NCBI GenBank assembly: GCA_905182285.1
Contig: CAJJAY010000012.1
Location: 1-64,000 of the forward strand
Origin: an uncultured Amylibacter sp.
GTDB lineage: Bacteria > Pseudomonadota > Alphaproteobacteria > Rhodobacterales > Rhodobacteraceae
Reading direction: 5' to 3'
Length of the DNA stretch: 64,000 nt
Shown here: positions 63,337-64,000 of the stretch, in pieces
Layout of the letters: every line of letters starts with the position of its first letter
Numbering within the stretch: the first letter of the stretch is position 1
Program-made: the position numbers and the translations under genes
The notes under the pieces: model-generated
What the model saw: only the letters and a program-made list of their open reading frames with translations
What the model was told of the DNA's origin: nothing
The model's database searches: none

Positions 63337-64000
63337 ATGCAAACATCAAATCCACTACTGTTCAACTGGGAATCTAAATTTCAACTTCCACCTTTTGATT
63401 TAATAAAAGATTATCATTTTGATGAGGCGTTCAAAGAAGCTTTTTCTCAAATTGAATTAGCAATAGAAAAAATTGCCAATCAAGCTAACCTACCCACATT
63501 CGAGAATACTATAGAAGAACTAGAGCGATCTGATGGTTTAATGAATAAGGTTGCTAGTATTTTTGCAAACTTAGCAAGTTCAGATTCAAATTCAAAACTT
63601 GAAGAACTCCAGCGCGACTTAGCTCCCAAATGGGCTAAAATGGATTCAGACATTAAACTTAATAAAAAATTATTTGCTCGTGTTGATAGCCTTTATAAAA
63701 AAAGAGCATATTTAAACATAACAAAAGAACAGCTAAGAGTTTTAGAATTGTACCATCTTTCGTTTGTAAGATCAGGCGCAGAACTAAAAGACATTAAGCA
63801 AAAAAAATTAAAAAAAATACTCCAGCGTTTAGCTGAATTAGGTACAAATTTTACACAAAATTTACTAAAGGACGAACGCGATTGGTTTATGAGCATAACA
63901 GATGAGGATCTTATCGGATGCCCTCAATTTCTAAAAGATGCAGCCAGAGAAGCCGCTCAAGAGCGAAGTATCAATGGATATATAATAACGCTATCACGAA
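63337..64000 (+). CDS. M3 family metallopeptidase (oligopeptidase A/Dcp-like), 3' truncated by window
   Basis: Manual translation MQTSNPLLFNWESKFQLPPFDLIKDYHFDEAFKEAFSQIELAIEKIANQANLPTFENTIEELERSDGLMNKVASIFANLASSDSN, open to the window end; absent from the ORF track. Confidence 0.9.
   Translation, partial: MQTSNPLLFNWESKFQLPPFDLIKDYHFDEAFKEAFSQIELAIEKIANQANLPTFENTIEELERSDGLMNKVASIFANLASSDSNSKLEELQRDLAPKWAKMDSDIKLNKKLFARVDSLYKKRAYLNITKEQLRVLELYHLSFVRSGAELKDIKQKKLKKILQRLAELGTNFTQNLLKDERDWFMSITDEDLIGCPQFLKDAAREAAQERSINGYIITLSR

Overview
The window is a 64 kb piece of an AT-rich alphaproteobacterial chromosome. The most likely source is a marine Rhodobacterales bacterium, judging from irr-fabA-fabB-fabI, miaB-phoH-ybeY-corC-lnt-metK-trmB, aroA-cmk-rpsA-ihfB-lapA-trpF-trpB, class I LysRS, soeABC-like genes, soxBDAG, and a SAM/SAH-type riboswitch before metK. 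Most of the window is housekeeping. Accessory metabolism includes a TakP-like TRAP transporter divergent from heterotetrameric sarcosine oxidase (soxBDAG), a SoeABC/DmsABC-type molybdoenzyme operon, and a dimethylglycine/sarcosine dehydrogenase-like flavoprotein. One tRNA-Arg(TCT) is present. I found no CRISPR array, prophage, IS element or defence island. Two genes run off the window edges and are missing from the ORF track: dctM at 1..1521 (-) and an M3 peptidase from 63337 (+). The best candidates for something undescribed are non-coding: (i) two tandem hairpins with covarying stems and equal 33-nt loops (21178-21368); (ii) a promoter-terminator unit of about 108 nt upstream of rpsA; (iii) a bipartite CGAC-N16-CGAC motif shared by the soeABC and DMGDH promoters; (iv) a GTG-initiated 45-aa membrane microprotein absent from the ORF track. 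All calls were made by eye, with no database searches.
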